A stretch of 64,000 nt of DNA from Paenibacillus sp. AN1007. GTDB lineage: Bacteria > Bacillota > Bacilli > Paenibacillales > Paenibacillaceae. Shown piece by piece: positions 31,740-39,916 of the stretch. Location of the stretch: the NCBI RefSeq assembly GCF_040702995.1, contig NZ_CP159992.1:568501-632500 (forward strand), given 5' to 3'. A model generated the notes under the pieces. It searched no databases, was not told the origin of the DNA, and saw nothing but the letters and a program-made list of their open reading frames with translations. Every line of letters begins with the position of its first letter. Positions within the stretch are counted from its first letter, which is position 1. The position numbers were made by a program, and so were the translations under genes.

Positions 31740-32980
31740 CCGAAACGAATCCTAAAGTCAGCAGCAGTGAGTTGGAAAAGAAGCTGAATTTGCTCCGCGG
31801 CAGACTGCTGCTTGCCGATGAATTGCTGGAAGACGGCCTGATCGCCTGGTGCGCTGGGAAAATCGTATATGCCGGCATACCGGAAGGTCTACCTGAACGC
31901 ATTCGGCGAGAAGCAGGATCACTTCCTGCAAAAGGAACAGGCCTAATTGTACCTGGATTTATTGATATCCATGTACATGGCGGTAACGGAGAAGATTTCA
32001 TGGATGCCAGTCGCGACGTGCTGGACAAGATTACTTCATTTCACAGTTCACAGGGGACAACAGCGATGCTGGCAACATCCATGACGGCTCCGAAAGAACG
32101 GCTGGATCACGTTTTGGCTGAAGTAGACCGCTACCGTTCCGGGGAAATGCCGTATGCACAGCTGGAAGGTGTACATTTAGAGGGGCCTTTTTTCAGTCCG
32201 AAGTGGCCTGGTGCACAAAATCCCGATCATATCGTGCTTCCCGATGTCAGCTGGCTGCAGGGATGGGAAAAACAATACCCGGGCCTGATCCGGCAGGTGA
32301 CGCTGGCACCAGAACGTGAAGGTGCGCTGGAGGTTATTTCTTGGCTGCGAGAACAGCGGATTACAGCAGCCCTTGGTCATACTGATGCAGCTTACGACGA
32401 TGTACAGCGCGCAGTTGAAGCTGGGCTGCATCATGCTGTACATACGTTTAACGCGATGACACCACTGCATCACCGGGAGCCGGGGACGGCAGGGGCCGTG
32501 CTGAGTGATCCGCGCATCAGTGCTGAAGTGATCGCCGATGGCGTACATGTCCATCCTGCGGCCATATCAATCCTTGCTCAATTGAAGCAGGGGAACGATC
32601 AGCTTGTGCTGATTACGGATGCGATGTCAGCAGCCGGACTGGATGACGGCGAATACAAAATCGGTGATCTGCCCGTGGTCGTGAAGAACGGCGAGGCACG
32701 TTTGAAAGAAGGCGGCGCGCTGGCAGGAAGCACATTGACCATGGTTCGTGGGTTCCGTTATCTTGTGCAGGAAGTCGGACTGAGTCTAATGGCTGCTTCT
32801 AGAGCTGCAAGTCTGACGCCTGCACGCCTGCTTGGTATTGATCACCGCACGGGTTCCCTGACACAGGGAAAACAGGCAGATATCGTTTGGCTGAATGAGG
32901 AACTGGAGATTGACACGGTGTGGGTGAAGGGCAGAAGAATGGCGAAGCATGCTGAAGGAGCAGACGTAACGACGGGTTGA
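31736..32980 (+). CDS. nagA: N-acetylglucosamine-6-phosphate deacetylase
   Basis: 414 residues. It removes acetate from GlcNAc-6-phosphate to feed NagB. It is an amidohydrolase: metal motif FIDIHVHGGNGED, Glu in VHLEGPFFSP, His in AALGHTDAAYDD and HAVHTFNAM, and catalytic Asp in LITDAMSAAGL. ATG 31736 overlaps the nagB stop. The first 30 residues before the beta-sandwich are slightly longer than usual. With nagB it lets the cell use chitin- or wall-derived amino sugars. Confidence 0.95.
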   Translation: MTETNPKVSSSELEKKLNLLRGRLLLADELLEDGLIAWCAGKIVYAGIPEGLPERIRREAGSLPAKGTGLIVPGFIDIHVHGGNGEDFMDASRDVLDKITSFHSSQGTTAMLATSMTAPKERLDHVLAEVDRYRSGEMPYAQLEGVHLEGPFFSPKWPGAQNPDHIVLPDVSWLQGWEKQYPGLIRQVTLAPEREGALEVISWLREQRITAALGHTDAAYDDVQRAVEAGLHHAVHTFNAMTPLHHREPGTAGAVLSDPRISAEVIADGVHVHPAAISILAQLKQGNDQLVLITDAMSAAGLDDGEYKIGDLPVVVKNGEARLKEGGALAGSTLTMVRGFRYLVQEVGLSLMAASRAASLTPARLLGIDHRTGSLTQGKQADIVWLNEELEIDTVWVKGRRMAKHAEGADVTTG

Positions 32981-33042
32981 CACCATAATGACGATAGTCG
33001 ATGGCAGCTGTGGGAGTGTTTGAGGAAATATGCTGGACAATA

Positions 33043-33071
33043 TGTTAAAATAGATCTCAAAAATGAGATCT
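33043..33071 (+). promoter_or_regulatory. Extended -10 element followed by a perfect 8+8 inverted repeat
   Basis: TGTTAAAAT (33043-33051) is an extended -10. Immediately after it AGATCTCA (33052-33059) and TGAGATCT (33064-33071) form a perfect inverted repeat around AAAA. The placement at the transcription start suggests an operator for the gene at 33098. Confidence 0.5.
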
Positions 33072-33097
33072 GCGGATCATTACCGGAGGCATGAAAC

Positions 33098-33469
33098 ATG
33101 GAACGTGGCACCATGCTTGAACATGATCCGTTCATCCCCGTGCTGGCGGAGAAGCTGCACATTCACGGATATTATGCTTTTTATGGCGAGCATTACAATG
33201 AGACGGATATGGAACAGTACCGCAAACATTTGTTCACCACCTTTAACAACATCGTATGGATTGAGCTGGATAGTCGCAAGAAATATATGATTGTGGACCA
33301 TCGCGGACGCAACACAGTGATGAAGCTGATCGAAGGCATGCTGAACACACGCAGAACGCTGCGAGCCAATCAGGCCATGGCAGGTACCGACACGAGAGAC
33401 GTGGATCAGGAAATCACCCATTTCTCTAAGCTGGTGCACATGCTGAAATTTACTACGTTTCGTTCATAA
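33098..33469 (+). CDS. Hypothetical protein, 123 residues
   Basis: A soluble protein starting MERGTMLEHDPFIPVLAEKL after GGAGGCATGAAAC. It has FNNIVWIELDSRKKYMIVDH, then a helical end (MKLIEGMLNTRRTLRANQAM). No signal, membrane segment or known motif. A terminator follows at 33568. Its promoter carries a perfect inverted repeat, so it is probably regulated by an unlinked factor. Confidence 0.6.
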   Translation: MERGTMLEHDPFIPVLAEKLHIHGYYAFYGEHYNETDMEQYRKHLFTTFNNIVWIELDSRKKYMIVDHRGRNTVMKLIEGMLNTRRTLRANQAMAGTDTRDVDQEITHFSKLVHMLKFTTFRS

Positions 33470-33567
33470 GGTTGTGCATGATGAGGATGATGGTTGAAGT
33501 CGTTCCTCCTGTTTGTCCCAACCACCTGCGCCGTTCAGAAATGATACAGTACTTTCGGATATACTTT

Positions 33568-33595
33568 TAAAAGGTCGCCAATGGGCGACTTTTTA
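33568..33595 (+). terminator. Terminator of the 33098 gene
   Basis: GTCGCC (33574-33579) and GGCGAC (33584-33589) pair around AATG, flanked by AAAAG and CTTTTT. Confidence 0.8.
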
Positions 33596-33759
33596 TGTAC
33601 ATATTTTATATGAACGACTAAAGACTACCTATCAGCTGCCCGAATAGGATTACTTTCAGTTTCGTTCTTTTTATTATATTCTATATATCTTTCTGAAGTT
33701 GGATGGATATGTAAAATGTGAAGCGGTAAGGGGTAACGCAATATGGGGAGGTTTTATTA

Positions 33760-34143
33760 GTGACCAGAGTGATGTCCTGCCTTCTTTTAATTACGATCAC
33801 ATTAATAAGTATAGTGGGCTGTACCACAGAGACCAGCGCCACCCAAGAAATGGCACAAAGTTTAATGGAAGAGGATAAGAATAGTGACCTATTTTTAATC
33901 GAGTCTGTTCTCTATAAAAAGCTCAAAACCGTTAACGAAACAGAATTTAAAGCTGTAAATACGATTTTGTATGGAGAAATATCAATGAAGTACAACAAAA
34001 ATAAAAGCGAAAAGTTCCAGTCAGGCATGGCTTCTGTTTTGTCTTCAGGTACAAAATTATATCGTTCTGTAGAGCATCCGGAGTATGTATATTCCAGCGA
34101 AGAAGGTAGATATGCAGTGTATAAGTCTGTGCCTGAGGGTTAA
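33760..34143 (+). CDS. Hypothetical lipoprotein
   Basis: 127 residues with a lipoprotein signal (MSCLLLITITLISIVGC; Cys at about residue 21). The mature part is hydrophilic, beginning TTETSATQEMAQSLMEEDKN and ending GRYAVYKSVPEG. GTG 33760 follows GGGAGG. No family is recognised. A terminator lies 100 bases downstream. Confidence 0.6.
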   Translation: MTRVMSCLLLITITLISIVGCTTETSATQEMAQSLMEEDKNSDLFLIESVLYKKLKTVNETEFKAVNTILYGEISMKYNKNKSEKFQSGMASVLSSGTKLYRSVEHPEYVYSSEEGRYAVYKSVPEG

Positions 34144-34239
34144 TCAGCAGCATCATACACATCATACCTAAGTAACTAATTCTTCTTGCGGCAAACAGCT
34201 GAAACAAACAGTGGGCTGAGGGTACCTACCAATGATCTC

Positions 34240-34269
34240 GATTGCCCTTGCAGAAGCAATCTTTTTTTT
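34240..34269 (+). terminator. Terminator of the lipoprotein gene
   Basis: GATTGC and GCAATC pair around a ten-base loop and are followed by eight T. Confidence 0.75.
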
Positions 34270-35132
34270 AGAGCTGCTCTCATGCTTTATTAATCATTCC
34301 GGTTCAAGCACTAACGTCTGTCCTTAAAAGCTCTGACGATTCTGAGAAACCTTATTTACCCGAGTTCAACACCGTTCAAATTTTAACGATCCCCAGATAC
34401 GCTATTGGGTATAAATCAGTCATTTTGCGATGAAAAAGCTTCCGATTATTCCAAATAAGGTTTGTGCGAATCGTTAGAGCGTGGACGCAGCAGTTTCCAT
34501 GTCTGGTAACCGAACCAAGTTGATATTCCAGTACTGCTGTTAATTGCTGCTCTAATAGCGACCCAGATTATTGGCTGCTTCCTGTTATGCTGCTGGCGTG
34601 GAGGAGGGGGAAAGTGGGGAATACGGTAAGACGCATCCCTCATTCAACCCGATAGATGTCATACGCCAATGTACATGTCCATCCTTCAATTAAAAACTGA
34701 GATTCACAGCTTCAATGAGGGACTTCGGTTCAACGTGTACGGTGCCGAGGTCACACCTTAAAAAGAGTCCCTTCAATCCAGATTGACGGGACCTTTTTCA
34801 GCGGAACTAATCTTCATTCAGCATTAAACCAGAGTCTTCACACAGATATATCATCCTCGGTTCAGCCCAACATTCATTAACCTAAAATTCGCTAACCGAA
34901 CATTTACCAACTTATCTACTCTCTAACTTATCAAGTATCTTTCATTAACTCACCTTCACCATCTTCAACCCAGCATATAGTGCATTTCATCAACTCATCT
35001 TTACCATACCTACGATCCAGCACCTCTCCAATTCCGCACTTACTTTATCCCAGACCCGGTTCATTGCATTTTACATATTACACACATCAGCCTGGGCACA
35101 TTTTCATCTTCAATTTAATTGGTCTTCAACTC
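34270..35132. other. Long gap, pyrimidine-rich, without a gene
   Basis: About 860 bases. It has one strong bidirectional hairpin at 34760. From about 34860 to 35110 the plus strand is C/T-rich with a degenerate repeat of about 45 bases: TTCATTAACTCACC at 34941 and TTCATCAACTCATC at 34986. On the minus strand this lies downstream of oleate hydratase. A 65-codon frame at 34446-34643 has no ribosome site and is not called. Confidence 0.5.
34760..34798. terminator. Strong bidirectional hairpin
   Basis: AAAAAGAGTCCC and GGGACCTTTTT form the outer stem; TCAATC and GATTGA continue it inward to a two-base loop. T-runs on both strands make it a terminator in either direction. Confidence 0.75.
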
Positions 35133-36710
35133 TTATCTAAACGAAGTCACGAAACTGCTGAACAGCGTTCGCACATCGTATTGATACTGGTGGATCGGCT
35201 CCACCGGGCGGTTCATGCCAAGCAGCGTATAGATGGCGATCCGTGCAGCGCGCACAGAATATTCTTCCGTAAACACCACGTCGTCGGGGATCTCACAAAA
35301 TTGACTGATAAACGCCAGGTTTGTTGAACCTTCGGGCACGACTTTGGGGCGGTCGCTGTTCAGCCGGGGCATAAATTGTGCAGTAATATAAGGCATCATA
35401 CATGGTATACAATTGGCGGTTGCCATAATCGCCTCCTGATGCTCCTGAAAATGAAGATGCCCGATCAGTTCCTGCATAATCTCTTCACCTGTGCAGTCAC
35501 ACATTCTTTTTTTCACATAGTCACCTACGTTGTCCGGGTACAAGCCATAGCCCCAGAATACGGTAACGTGTTCGGGCTGATTCCGAAAATGGGGCTGGAA
35601 GGCGAGCACAACGGACATAAACCAGCTTGAGTCTTTAAATGTAACGAGTGCCCCTGTACCCGCACGGTTGCGTGTGAATTTTTCCATCAGATCAAAGAAA
35701 ACCGAATCTTGGAAGGTGACGGTGAACGATTCCCATTTGGACTCATCGACGTGATCGTTAAAAGAGGACGGGCTGCCCAGCATCGGTTTTTTCGCCGCAA
35801 TGTTCTCCCACAGCTTCCAGGAGCTTCCCTTGCCGTTCAGTTTTGGAGCAGCAGTCATAGAACCGAGATCGGCACCTTCCGTCATAGAGCCGTTAGTAAC
35901 GATAACCAGGTCATCCTCATGAATGTCAATCACTTCCATACCGTTCCGCCGCACATGCATACGATTAACCGTTATACCGTCACCTTCTTTGAAGTCCAGA
36001 TCTGTGACCGTGCATTTCAGTGTGAAGTCTACGCCGTAAGGCTCCAAATATCGGTGCAGCGGCAGGATTATGGAATCATATTGGTTGTAAGGTGTACGTG
36101 TAACCCCCTCCAGGGTTTGAATGCGCGGGAATTCGTGAAAGAAGCGAAGCATGTATCGTTTGAACTCCACTGCACTGTGCCAAGGCTGGAATGCAAAGGT
36201 AGTCGCCCACATATACCAGAAGTTCGTTTGGAAAAAGTGTGGTGCAAACCAGTCATTGATTCGCAATTTGCCCAGCGTGTCTTCAGGAGTAATAATGAGT
36301 TTGCCCATCGCCAGTCGGTCAGCCATATCAAAACCCATGGATAATACATCTTCCACTTGACCATCGCGGTTAATTAATCTTGCATTGGAGTGTGTGGTGT
36401 TGGCATAATCAAATGCTGTAATCTCTTCTCTGACCGACATACCTGGATGATCAATAGAAGGGATGGTCGCGAGCAGTTCCCACAGATTTTCATACGCTTC
36501 ATCATTAAGCATGCGTCCACCGCGAATGACGTAACCCTGCTCCGGGTTACCTGCTCCATCATTACTGCCCCCGAGAACGGACATTTCTTCAATAATATGA
36601 ATATTCTCGCCAGGGAAGTCACAGTCTCTGACCAAATAAGCTGCTCCTGCGAGTGATGCAATACCTCCGCCTACAAAATAAACCTGTTTATGACCGTGTT
36701 CTTTTTTCAC
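35133..36710 (-). CDS. Oleate hydratase (FAD-dependent fatty acid double-bond hydratase)
   Basis: 525 residues. It adds water to unsaturated fatty acids such as oleate to give 10-hydroxy acids, useful in detoxification. The FAD-binding motif is VYFVGGGIASLAGAAYLVRD; EMSVLGGSNDGAGNPEQGY and GGRMLNDEAYENLW follow, then FRIQTLEGVTRT-type and NCIPCMMPYITAQFMPR segments. In the better-studied enzymes the GGR is followed by a catalytic Glu (GGREMEN); here that position is Met (residue 67), as I recall for the Rhodococcus-type group. The protein is also shorter than the usual 590. ATG 36710 has only a weak site upstream. A TetR regulator is the next gene on the same strand. Confidence 0.88.
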   Translation of the reverse strand: MKKEHGHKQVYFVGGGIASLAGAAYLVRDCDFPGENIHIIEEMSVLGGSNDGAGNPEQGYVIRGGRMLNDEAYENLWELLATIPSIDHPGMSVREEITAFDYANTTHSNARLINRDGQVEDVLSMGFDMADRLAMGKLIITPEDTLGKLRINDWFAPHFFQTNFWYMWATTFAFQPWHSAVEFKRYMLRFFHEFPRIQTLEGVTRTPYNQYDSIILPLHRYLEPYGVDFTLKCTVTDLDFKEGDGITVNRMHVRRNGMEVIDIHEDDLVIVTNGSMTEGADLGSMTAAPKLNGKGSSWKLWENIAAKKPMLGSPSSFNDHVDESKWESFTVTFQDSVFFDLMEKFTRNRAGTGALVTFKDSSWFMSVVLAFQPHFRNQPEHVTVFWGYGLYPDNVGDYVKKRMCDCTGEEIMQELIGHLHFQEHQEAIMATANCIPCMMPYITAQFMPRLNSDRPKVVPEGSTNLAFISQFCEIPDDVVFTEEYSVRAARIAIYTLLGMNRPVEPIHQYQYDVRTLFSSFVTSFR

Positions 36711-36919
36711 GATGAATCGCCTCCAAAAGATGGTGTATACTTCACATTCCCAATGTAAACCTGCACCGAAAAAGAAGGTATGATCAAAAGAAGACAGCTG
36801 TCTGAATTTTGGTCACTTTTGGTAAAATGTCTAGGGCGTTAATCAAGCCAAACAAATCTCATCATCCATCATCCCAATCGAACAGCATGCTCTAAGTGAA
36901 TGATGAACCCGTTCATGAC

Positions 36920-36954
36920 AAAGAAGCCGCACCTCCTTAACAGGAGGGCTGCTT
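36920..36954 (-). terminator. Terminator of the TetR gene (minus strand)
   Basis: On the minus strand AAGCAGCCCTCCT pairs with AGGAGGTGCGGCTT across GTTA and runs into CTTTG. The remaining bases of 36711-37048 should hold the oleate hydratase promoter. Confidence 0.65.
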
Positions 36955-37048
36955 GTCTATTTACGACTGCGAATATGATTCATTGTTTTATTACTGTTTG
37001 TTTTGTCCGTTCTGATCCTCCGTCCAGTTCTCCGTCTTCATATCTGTG

Positions 37049-37624
37049 CTAGAGCCCGTACTTAAGTTCATACTTATGCAGTGCCCTGAGCACATTTCCT
37101 TCAATCAATTCACTCAGCTTGGCGATGATCCGTTGTGGCGGCTCTTTCAGCCCATCTCTCATCCATTGAATAAGCAGACCTGTGAAAGCCAGTGTGTAGA
37201 AATTGGCAGCAAACTCTTTGTCCTCTCCGGTAACCTTGATCCCGCAAGCCAGTTCATCAATTACACCCATAATCAGATCATGGGTAACTTGATAGAGATA
37301 ACCATCCAGATGAGAACGTCCAAGGGATTCGAGCGTATTGCAGCAGAAGGCTTTATTATTTTCGATGTAACAAAAGATTTTGTAGAAGCCCTCTGTCCAT
37401 GTATCATAGCTGCGGTACGCATGGATGCTTTCCACCGCTTCCGTTTCGTAAATCCATCCGAGCAGGGCATAAATGTCCTGAAAATGATAATAAAAAGTTT
37501 GCCGGTTAACGCCGCAGTCTTCCACCAGATGTTTTACCGTTATTTTGTTCAGCGGTGTATGTTCCATTAGACTTTTAAGCGAATGAGCGAGTGCAGTTTT
37601 GGTCAGATGAGAAGCAGACATCAT
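37049..37624 (-). CDS. TetR/AcrR-family regulator, DhaS-like
   Basis: 191 residues. The N-terminal HTH is ITVKHLVEDCGVNRQTFYYHFQDIYALLGW (residues 28-57 region), of the type with the conserved NRQTFYYHF. The C-terminal ligand domain contains FYKIFCYIENNKAFC, where members such as DhaS sense small molecules. GAGGTGA precedes the ATG pair at 37624/37621. It is transcribed toward oleate hydratase with a terminator between them and is a candidate regulator of fatty-acid response. Confidence 0.85.
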   Translation of the reverse strand: MMSASHLTKTALAHSLKSLMEHTPLNKITVKHLVEDCGVNRQTFYYHFQDIYALLGWIYETEAVESIHAYRSYDTWTEGFYKIFCYIENNKAFCCNTLESLGRSHLDGYLYQVTHDLIMGVIDELACGIKVTGEDKEFAANFYTLAFTGLLIQWMRDGLKEPPQRIIAKLSELIEGNVLRALHKYELKYGL

Positions 37625-37771
37625 AGTTCACCTCATCATTCAGATTCAGCTTGCAGGAGAATATTACCATATTATACCTAAAAGTAAAATTAGATTGATC
37701 ACTGCATTTGTATCCATACGAAAAAACGATGGCCCTGCAGGCCACCGCTCTCTCATCGTTATATGTGGTTC

Positions 37772-38292
37772 GAAATCCGGGCAATAACAGCGATCGAAAG
37801 AACGATTCGCCAACGGAACGACCACCCAGCGCCCCGATGTCTTCTTATGTTTCCAGCTGCTCCCCCTAAAAGTGAGGCTTAATTTTTAAAAGGGACAGAT
37901 AGGAAGGCGCAGACGTAGTGGAGGAGGCGAAATCGATTCTGGAGAAGCGAAGCGCTCGCCTTTATTGCCGGATTTCACCCATGGAAGAAGAGAATCCAAG
38001 AAATCCGGGCAATAACAGCGATCGAAAGAACGATTCGCTAACGGAACGGCCCACCCAGCGCCCCCGATGTCTTCTTATGTTTCCAGCTGCTCCCCCTAAA
38101 AGCGAGGCTTGATTTTTAAAAGGGACAGATAGGAAGGCGCAGACGTAGTGGAGGAGGCGAAATCGATTCTGGAGAAGCGAAGCGCTCGCCTTTATTGCCG
38201 GATTTCACCCATGGAAGAAGAGAATCCAAGAAATCCGGGCAATAACAGCGATCGAAAGAACGATTCGCCAACGGAACGACCACCCAGCGCCC
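37772..38292. repeat. Tandem repeat, 2.3 copies of a 229-bp unit
   Basis: Units start at 37772, 38000 and 38230 with GAAATCCGGGCAATAACAGC; the third stops at about 38292 within CCACCCAGCGCCCC. Copies are nearly identical. Each full unit contains an inverted repeat, TTATTGCC-GGATTTC against GAAATCC-GGGCAATAA, spanning the copy boundary. Reading frames inside (VEEAKSILEKRSARLYCRIS...) repeat with the unit and are not convincing genes. It lies at the 3' end of the M20 peptidase gene. Confidence 0.9.
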
Positions 38293-38310
38293 CCACATCC
38301 GTTTTAACCG

Positions 38311-39669
38311 TTAAGCCAGACTTTTCATAAACTCTACGACGGTCAGCAATCCTTTATCAAAGTTCTCCAGATTGAAGTGTTCATTCGGTGCATGCAGATT
38401 TTCGTCCGGCAGACCAAAGCCCATCATTACGGCAGGTACGCCAAGCACACGGGAAAGCTTCTCTACAATCGGAATTGAACCGCCATCCTTAGTGAAAAGG
38501 GCACGAACGCCGTAAACTTTTGCATACGCGTCTGCAGCTTTTTGCAGGATAGGATCTGACGGATCGGTATTGAACGCAAAAGCTTTCTCAATCTGTTTGA
38601 TCTGCAAAGTCGCTCCTGGTTGTACATGAGCACGCAGGTGAGCTTCAATCGAATCAAGCACTTGCTGCGGATCTTGATCAGCGACAAGACGGCAGGTGAT
38701 TTTAGCGTGTGCTTCTTTTGGAATAACCGTTTTACTGCCTTCGCCTTGGAATCCGCCCCATACACCGTTCAGTTCAAGTGTCGGACGTGCGCCTACACGC
38801 TCTACAAAGGAGTAACCTTCCTCGCCATACAGCTGCTCCAGTCCAAGGTCTTGACGAAGCTGTTCTTCGTTGAATCCCTGCTTCACGAATTCTTCTCTCA
38901 TCTCAGGGGACAGCGGCAGCACACCATCATAGAATCCATCCACGCTCACGCGGCCCTGCTCATCATGAAGGGAGGCCAGCAGCGATACGAGGGCATGGAG
39001 TGCATTCGGTACACCACCCCCGAAGGAACCGGAGTGCAGGTCGGTGTTAGCAGTGAACAGGTCCACATGCATGGAGCACAGACCGCGCAGGCCTGTGGAA
39101 ATGGCAGGCTTTCCTTTTTCCAAAAGGGACGTATCCGAGATCAGCACCATGTCTGCACGCAGTTTGTCCGTATTGTCATTCAAATAAATGGGCAGGTTCG
39201 GGCTGGAGATTTCCTCTTCGCCCTCAATGCAGAATTTCACGTTGATCGGAAGCTCTTTGTTCTCAGCAAGCAGGGCTTCAACGGCTTTGATATGTATAAA
39301 AATTTGTCCTTTATCATCCGTTGCGCCCCGGGCATACAGCTTGCCGTCACGAATGGTAGGTTCGAAAGGAGGGGTCTCCCACAGGTGAAGCGGATCAACC
39401 GGCTGTACGTCATAGTGTCCATAGATCAGAGCGGTTGGTTTACCTGGAGCATGCAGATGATCTGCATAGACAATCGGATGTCCCGCCGTCTGAATAATCT
39501 CGACATGTTCCATACCAGCACGTGTAAGAGCATCGGCTGCCCATCGTGCGGCACGTTGGATATCTTCTTTATGCTCAGAAATGGCAGAAATACTTGGAAT
39601 GGATAACCATTCATTCAGTTCTGCCAGATGTTTGTCCCGGTTTTGCTCAAAATAGGTTTGTTCTTTCAT
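38311..39669 (-). CDS. M20-family dipeptidase/peptidase
   Basis: 452 residues, a two-zinc metallopeptidase acting on dipeptides or small peptides in the cytoplasm. Metal and catalytic motifs are IYGHYDVQPVDP (His, Asp), YARGATDDKGQIF (bridging Asp), CIEGEEEISS (Glu-Glu) and LISDTSLLEKGKPAIS. The dimerisation domain begins DLFTANTDLHSGSFGG. The last metal His is in LHAPNEHFNLEN. AAGGAGG precedes ATG 39669. It is a single gene; its 3' end abuts the tandem repeat. Confidence 0.92.
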   Translation of the reverse strand: MKEQTYFEQNRDKHLAELNEWLSIPSISAISEHKEDIQRAARWAADALTRAGMEHVEIIQTAGHPIVYADHLHAPGKPTALIYGHYDVQPVDPLHLWETPPFEPTIRDGKLYARGATDDKGQIFIHIKAVEALLAENKELPINVKFCIEGEEEISSPNLPIYLNDNTDKLRADMVLISDTSLLEKGKPAISTGLRGLCSMHVDLFTANTDLHSGSFGGGVPNALHALVSLLASLHDEQGRVSVDGFYDGVLPLSPEMREEFVKQGFNEEQLRQDLGLEQLYGEEGYSFVERVGARPTLELNGVWGGFQGEGSKTVIPKEAHAKITCRLVADQDPQQVLDSIEAHLRAHVQPGATLQIKQIEKAFAFNTDPSDPILQKAADAYAKVYGVRALFTKDGGSIPIVEKLSRVLGVPAVMMGFGLPDENLHAPNEHFNLENFDKGLLTVVEFMKSLA

Positions 39670-39765
39670 TGAAAAATGCCTCCTTCAAATCTGCTTTCAA
39701 TCTATTGTAATCCATTTTGTCATGTTAATAAAACATGGGTTAAAAAATGCTGTCCCCCGCACACC

Positions 39766-39794
39766 TTCAATTAAGAGCTGATTGTGCGTATAAT
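39766..39794 (+). promoter_or_regulatory. Promoter of the AraC-type gene
   Basis: TTCAAT, 17 bases, TATAAT (39789-39794). The -10 is perfect and the -35 is weak. The leader to the ATG is about 115 bases. Confidence 0.5.
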
Positions 39795-39916
39795 ACAGAA
39801 AACGAAGGTTATCCATATATTCTCAGAGAAATCGAAAGATTGAAATCCAAAGTAAATAGAAAAAAGGGATACGGGCTTACACCTTAACTATTGAACAGGG
39901 AGTTGAAGGATACTTC

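Noticed and set aside
34446..34643. 65-codon minus-strand frame in the long gap
   Set aside because: It lacks a ribosome site, has no recognisable motif and stands alone.
34980..35327. Plus-strand frame opposite oleate hydratase
   Set aside because: It is antisense to a clear enzyme gene, has no ribosome site and covers the non-coding pyrimidine-rich tract.
37772..38292. CRISPR array
   Set aside because: The units are about 229 bp and contiguous, not 25-40-bp repeats with unique spacers, and no cas genes are near.
37918..38330. Repeated 60-64-codon frames within the tandem repeat
   Set aside because: They exist only because the repeat unit is open in that frame; starts are weak and the product has no recognisable features.
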